A stretch of DNA of 7,981 nucleotides from assembly GCA_023487615.1 (NCBI GenBank), contig JAMDBH010000157.1:1-7981 (forward strand), in the 5' to 3' direction. Of this stretch, positions 5,475-7,981 are shown one piece after another. The notes beneath the pieces are model-generated. The model was not told where the DNA came from and did not search any database. It was given only the letters and a program-made list of their open reading frames with translations. The first letter of the stretch is position 1, and each line of letters starts with the position of its first letter. A program made the translations under genes and the position numbers. This stretch comes from Gammaproteobacteria bacterium (GTDB taxonomy: Bacteria > Pseudomonadota > Gammaproteobacteria > SURF-13).

Positions 5475-5627
5475 TTATACAGCCGCTCCATCATCCGGAG
5501 GTTGATCCGGATTCTCTTGGGGCTGGATATTTTTTTTATCCAGTTTGCGTTGCTTTTTTTCTTCTTTCTTCTTCTGCTTGGCTAAATCTTTTTGACGCTT
5601 TTCATATTGAAAATTAGGTTGTGCCAA
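5475..5627 (-). CDS. Small Lys/Glu-rich conserved hypothetical protein with TTG start
   Basis: The 50-residue product starts MAQPNFQYEKRQKDLAKQ, continues with a dense run of Lys, Glu, Gln and Arg (residues 9-32), and ends in an acidic, Pro-rich tail (QENPDQPPDDGAAV). I recognise this plan (MA-PN-Q-EKRQKEL-KK-KKEEK) from short conserved proteobacterial proteins of unknown function. The highly charged N-terminal half should be one long helix and could bind nucleic acid. The TTG start is chosen because AAGGTG lies 7 nt upstream, no ATG or GTG gives the conserved N-terminus, and the family starts at this point. An A8 run inside a 7-bp inverted repeat lies in the gene. It stands alone between the exporter operon and the accessory block. 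Confidence 0.75.
   Translation of the reverse strand: MAQPNFQYEKRQKDLAKQKKKEEKKQRKLDKKNIQPQENPDQPPDDGAAV
5523..5543. repeat. 7-bp inverted repeat around an A8/T8 run inside the 50-residue gene
   Basis: CTGGATA (5523-5529) and TATCCAG (5537-5543) are exact inverse complements flanking a homopolymer of eight T on the + strand (5530-5537), which is A8 on the coding strand. It encodes LDKKNIQ. Such runs can cause polymerase or ribosome slippage. Confidence 0.6.
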
Positions 5628-5764
5628 CTTGTCACCTTTTTAGCAGTTACACATGGTTATGAGGAGAACGTGAGGAGAACGCCATATCTCACTATCTTAT
5701 GCTGTAGATTACCCGTTCCCTCTCAGGAGAACAAGGCCCGCGCTCCATAAGAGACTACGGCAAC
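5628..5764. other. Intergenic gap downstream of the exporter operon
   Basis: This holds the leader of the 50-residue gene and the 3' end of the exporter transcript. Apart from the AGGAGAAC repeats, there is a weak dyad GTTCCC (5715-5720) with GAGAAC (5727-5732). No T-rich tract follows, so no convincing terminator is seen. A clear promoter for the 50-residue gene was not found. Confidence 0.35.
5660..5681. repeat. Perfect 11-bp tandem duplication
   Basis: TGAGGAGAACG occurs twice without a gap (5660-5670, 5671-5681). A third partial copy, TCAGGAGAAC, is at 5723-5732. The repeat lies in the gap between the end of the exporter operon and the 50-residue gene, upstream of the latter, where its promoter would be expected. 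It could be two binding sites or simple slippage. Confidence 0.6.
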
Positions 5765-6985
5765 TCACTGGTATCTCAGCGCATCAATGGGTTTCAGGCG
5801 GGCCGCCTTGTTGGCGGGGTAAAAGCCGAAGAAGATCCCCACGCCGGCGGCGACGAGGAACGCCATGATAACGGAACTCAGGGTGATGACCACGGCGGTC
5901 TCGGTGATTTTATTTACCAGCACTGCGCCGCCCACACCCAGAATCACTCCCACCAGGCAGCCCACTACGGAGATGATGATGGCTTCCAGCAGAAACTGCG
6001 TCAGAATATCCCGCTGCCGGGCGCCGACGGCCATGCGGATGCCGATCTCCCGCGTGCGTTCGGTGACGGACACCAGCATGATGTTCATGATGCCGATGCC
6101 TCCGACGACCAGTGATATGGATGCAATCGCTCCCAGCATGAGCGACATGACGCGGGCGGTTTGCGCCGCCGTGTTGGCGATCGCGGTCAGATTCCGCACA
6201 CTGAAATCGCTTTCCGTTCCTTCCTGCAAATGATGACGCTGGCGCAGCAACTCGTTTATTGAGCGTTCCGCCTCCGCCATGGCCTCCGGCGCAGTAGCCT
6301 GCGCCATGATGACGCGCACGCTGCCCTGAAACTGGGTGCCGAAGAGTTTTCGTTGCGCGGTGGTGACCGGGATGAGGATGGTGTCGTCCTGGTCTCGCCC
6401 GTCCAGGCTTTGCCCTTTCACCGCCAGAACCCCGATGACGAGGTAGGGGCTCTGTTTAATTCGAATTGTCTTGCCGACTGGGTCTTCTTCGCCGAACAGA
6501 TTCTTTACGACGGTCTGCCCCACGAGGGCAACACGCGTGGCTGAGCGTACGTCCGAGTCGGTGAAGGGATAGCCGGCGGCGAGCCGCCAGTCGCGCACCT
6601 CCAGGTAGCTCGGTGTCGTTCCGAGCACCTGCGTGCCCCAGTTGTTTTGCCCGTACACTATCTGCGCGCCGCCGGACACGGTGGGCGCGACCGCAGCAAT
6701 TGTGGGCAGTTCCGCGATGGCTTGCGCGTCGCCCAATGTAAGAGTGGGCGCTGCCCCGGTTCCCAGCCGCACGCCGCCTGTAGTCGAGGAGCCAGACAGA
6801 ATGATGAACAGGTTGCTCCCCATCGAGGCGATGGACTGATCCACCTGAAATTGCGCGCCGCGTCCGATGGCCAGCATCAGAATGACGGCGCCGACGCCGA
6901 TCACCATGCCGAGCATGGTGAGAAACGTGCGCAGCCGGTTCGCGCCCATCGCATGCCACGCCTCGGCGAGCATCGCGCCTATCAT
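5765..6985 (-). CDS. MacB-type ABC transporter permease (MacB_PCD + FtsX)
   Basis: This 406-residue permease forms the inner-membrane part of an ABC-type tripartite exporter, coupling ATP hydrolysis to movement of substrates through a periplasmic adaptor and an outer-membrane channel. The layout is typical: one N-terminal transmembrane helix (about 20-40), a large periplasmic core domain (about 41-278) and an FtsX-type domain with three helices (about 282-305, 332-356 and 369-390). Signature stretches are [16 protein letters not shown] (16-31), [20 protein letters not shown] (295-314), [10 protein letters not shown] (314-323) and the C-terminal [16 protein letters not shown]. The ATG overlaps the ATPase stop as ATGA and has its own strong AGGAGG (6993-6998, 7 nt spacing). 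Substrates of such systems (macrolides, peptides, lipopeptides, siderophores) cannot be told from this sequence. Confidence 0.94.
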   Translation of the reverse strand: MIGAMLAEAWHAMGANRLRTFLTMLGMVIGVGAVILMLAIGRGAQFQVDQSIASMGSNLFIILSGSSTTGGVRLGTGAAPTLTLGDAQAIAELPTIAAVAPTVSGGAQIVYGQNNWGTQVLGTTPSYLEVRDWRLAAGYPFTDSDVRSATRVALVGQTVVKNLFGEEDPVGKTIRIKQSPYLVIGVLAVKGQSLDGRDQDDTILIPVTTAQRKLFGTQFQGSVRVIMAQATAPEAMAEAERSINELLRQRHHLQEGTESDFSVRNLTAIANTAAQTARVMSLMLGAIASISLVVGGIGIMNIMLVSVTERTREIGIRMAVGARQRDILTQFLLEAIIISVVGCLVGVILGVGGAVLVNKITETAVVITLSSVIMAFLVAAGVGIFFGFYPANKAARLKPIDALRYQ

Positions 6986-7698
6986 GCGTGCCCCTCCTCG
7001 GTATGGGTCATGGCGCCATCGTGCACGATACGGCCATCTACAAACCTCACCAGCCGTTTGGCGTAGGACGCGATGTCGTGTTCGTGGGTGACCAAAACGA
7101 TGGTGATGCCGTCTTCTTTGTTAAGCCGGGTAAAGAGATTCATGATCTCCCGGCTGGTCGTCGTGTCAAGGTTCCCGGTCGGCTCGTCCGCCAGGATGAG
7201 CCGGGGGCGGTTGATCAGCGCGCGGGCAATCGCCGCTCGCTGCTGCTGGCCGCCTGAAATCTGGTTGGACATGGACTGCCAGTAGCCCTTCAGGCCTACC
7301 TTTTCAAGCATTTCGCGGGCCTGTGTGGCCCCCACCGTTTTCTTGACTCCCCGATAGACCAGCGGCAGCGCCACGTTATTTTCTAGATTGGCGCGCGGCA
7401 GAAGATTGAAACCCTGAAACACGAACCCGATCACCTCGTTTCTAAGCTGCGCCAACTGGTCGGCGTTCAGCGTGCCGGTGTCCTCGCCGTTGAGCACATA
7501 AGTACCGCTCGTGGGAGTATCGAGACACCCCAGGATGTTCATGAAAGTGGACTTGCCCGAGCCGGACGGGCCCATCACAGCGACAAATTCGCCGGGGTTA
7601 ATGGTGAGGTTCACGTCCTTGAGCACCGGCACGGCGCCCGCGGCGGTCTCGTACTGCTTGAACAGCTGCTCCACGCGTATGACGGGTTCGCTTCCCAT
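6982..7698 (-). CDS. MacB/LolD-type ABC transporter ATP-binding protein
   Basis: The 238-residue ATPase powers the adjacent permease. All nucleotide-binding motifs are intact: Walker A GPSGSGKST (43-51), Q-loop Gln95 in FVFQGFNLL, signature ISGGQQQR (147-154), Walker B LILADE (167-172, catalytic E172), D-loop GNLD (175-178) and H-loop His205 in VTHEHD. The GFNLLPR and TGNLDT contexts are typical of the MacB/LolD/FtsE branch. In E. coli MacB the ATPase and permease are fused; here they are separate proteins, a common arrangement for this family. The start overlaps the adaptor stop as TGATG without an obvious ribosome site, so translation is probably coupled. Confidence 0.95.
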   Translation of the reverse strand: MGSEPVIRVEQLFKQYETAAGAVPVLKDVNLTINPGEFVAVMGPSGSGKSTFMNILGCLDTPTSGTYVLNGEDTGTLNADQLAQLRNEVIGFVFQGFNLLPRANLENNVALPLVYRGVKKTVGATQAREMLEKVGLKGYWQSMSNQISGGQQQRAAIARALINRPRLILADEPTGNLDTTTSREIMNLFTRLNKEDGITIVLVTHEHDIASYAKRLVRFVDGRIVHDGAMTHTEEGHA

Positions 7699-7981
7699 CA
7701 GAACATTCGCATTCTGAACGTGCTGGGGGCCTGATTCTGATTCGCGCCACTGGATAGCTGAGTATCTTCCACCACCACCTGATCTCCGGCCTTGAGTTCC
7801 CCGGAGAGCACTTCGGTGTAGCGATTGTCGGTGATGCCGGTGGCAAGGGTAATGGGTTTGAGCTGATTATTTTCCAGCACATAAACAGTACTCGCCGCAC
7901 CCTCGCGCTTGTTCTCCTTGCCTTTGCGCTTCTCACCCTGGGCAGCGGCGTCCTGCGGCTTGAAGCGCAGCGCAGCATTCG
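7698..7981 (-). CDS. MacA/HlyD-type periplasmic adaptor, C-terminal fragment (cut by window edge)
   Basis: The last 94 residues of a membrane-fusion protein are visible; the 5' part lies beyond position 7981. They start NAALRFKPQDAAAQ, matching the VPNAALRF-P motif of the beta-barrel/membrane-proximal region of MacA-like adaptors. Next come a charged linker (GEKRKGKENKREG), VYVLENNQLKPITLATGITD (about 32-51) and EVLSGELKAGDQVVVED (56-72), the usual end of the fold. The tail is SSGANQNQAPSTFRMRMF. In the periplasm it would join the MacB pair to an outer-membrane channel such as TolC. Its TGA overlaps the ATG of the ATPase gene, so the three genes form one operon transcribed leftwards. Confidence 0.92.
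   Translation of the reverse strand, partial: NAALRFKPQDAAAQGEKRKGKENKREGAASTVYVLENNQLKPITLATGITDNRYTEVLSGELKAGDQVVVEDTQLSSGANQNQAPSTFRMRMF

Noticed and set aside
5211..5585. A 124-codon + strand frame ending in a Phe/Leu-rich stretch that looks like a membrane helix
   Set aside because: The hydrophobic stretch is just the antisense of the Lys codons (AAA/AAG) of the 50-residue gene.
1..7981. CRISPR array, tRNA, rRNA or integrase gene
   Set aside because: No regularly spaced repeats, cloverleaf or rRNA-like stretch was seen, and no frame shows a tyrosine recombinase.

Overview
The window looks like chromosomal DNA of a Gram-negative proteobacterium, most likely a gammaproteobacterium of fairly high GC. 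The reasons are a CMP-KDO synthetase gene (kdsB) directly after a Trm112/YcaR-type small protein, as in the lipid A/LPS neighbourhood of many Gammaproteobacteria, and a MacAB-type tripartite exporter. I cannot name a genus from the sequence alone.

Left part (1-2420). A 59-residue Trm112-family protein and kdsB lie on the + strand. The whole gap between them is a 142-bp imperfect inverted-repeat element (258-399). Its left end overlaps the stop codon of the first gene and its right end carries the Shine-Dalgarno sequence of kdsB, which starts at GTG. Convergent to kdsB is a secreted PQQ-dependent sugar dehydrogenase / L-sorbosone dehydrogenase-like protein. Its start codon touches a repeat cluster (2419-2525).

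Middle part (2421-5760). This is an accessory block with every gene on the - strand: a multi-spanning membrane protein (AT-richer by eye), a 226-residue membrane protein, a 144-residue membrane-anchored protein, the decayed C-terminal part of a REP-associated (Y1/IS200-like) transposase with nearby short tandem repeats, an 80-residue unknown protein with a strong ribosome site, and a 50-residue Lys-rich protein that starts with TTG. A 49-bp site matching the core sites of an integron attC (4077-4125) sits between the 144- and 226-residue genes, 7 nt after the stop codon of the first. This suggests that these two genes are or were integron cassettes. An 11-codon leader ORF lies between this site and the 226-residue gene and overlaps it as ATGA. 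No integrase gene is present.

Right part (5765-7981). A tightly overlapping - strand operon encodes the C-terminus of a MacA/HlyD-type periplasmic adaptor (cut by the window edge), a MacB-type ABC ATPase and a separate MacB/FtsX-type permease. Together with an outer-membrane channel, not seen here, these would form an ABC-type tripartite exporter.

The parts most worth following up are the isolated attC-like site with its leader ORF, the palindromic element that supplies the translation signal of the essential kdsB gene, and the small uncharacterised proteins of the middle block. I found no CRISPR array, tRNA or rRNA.
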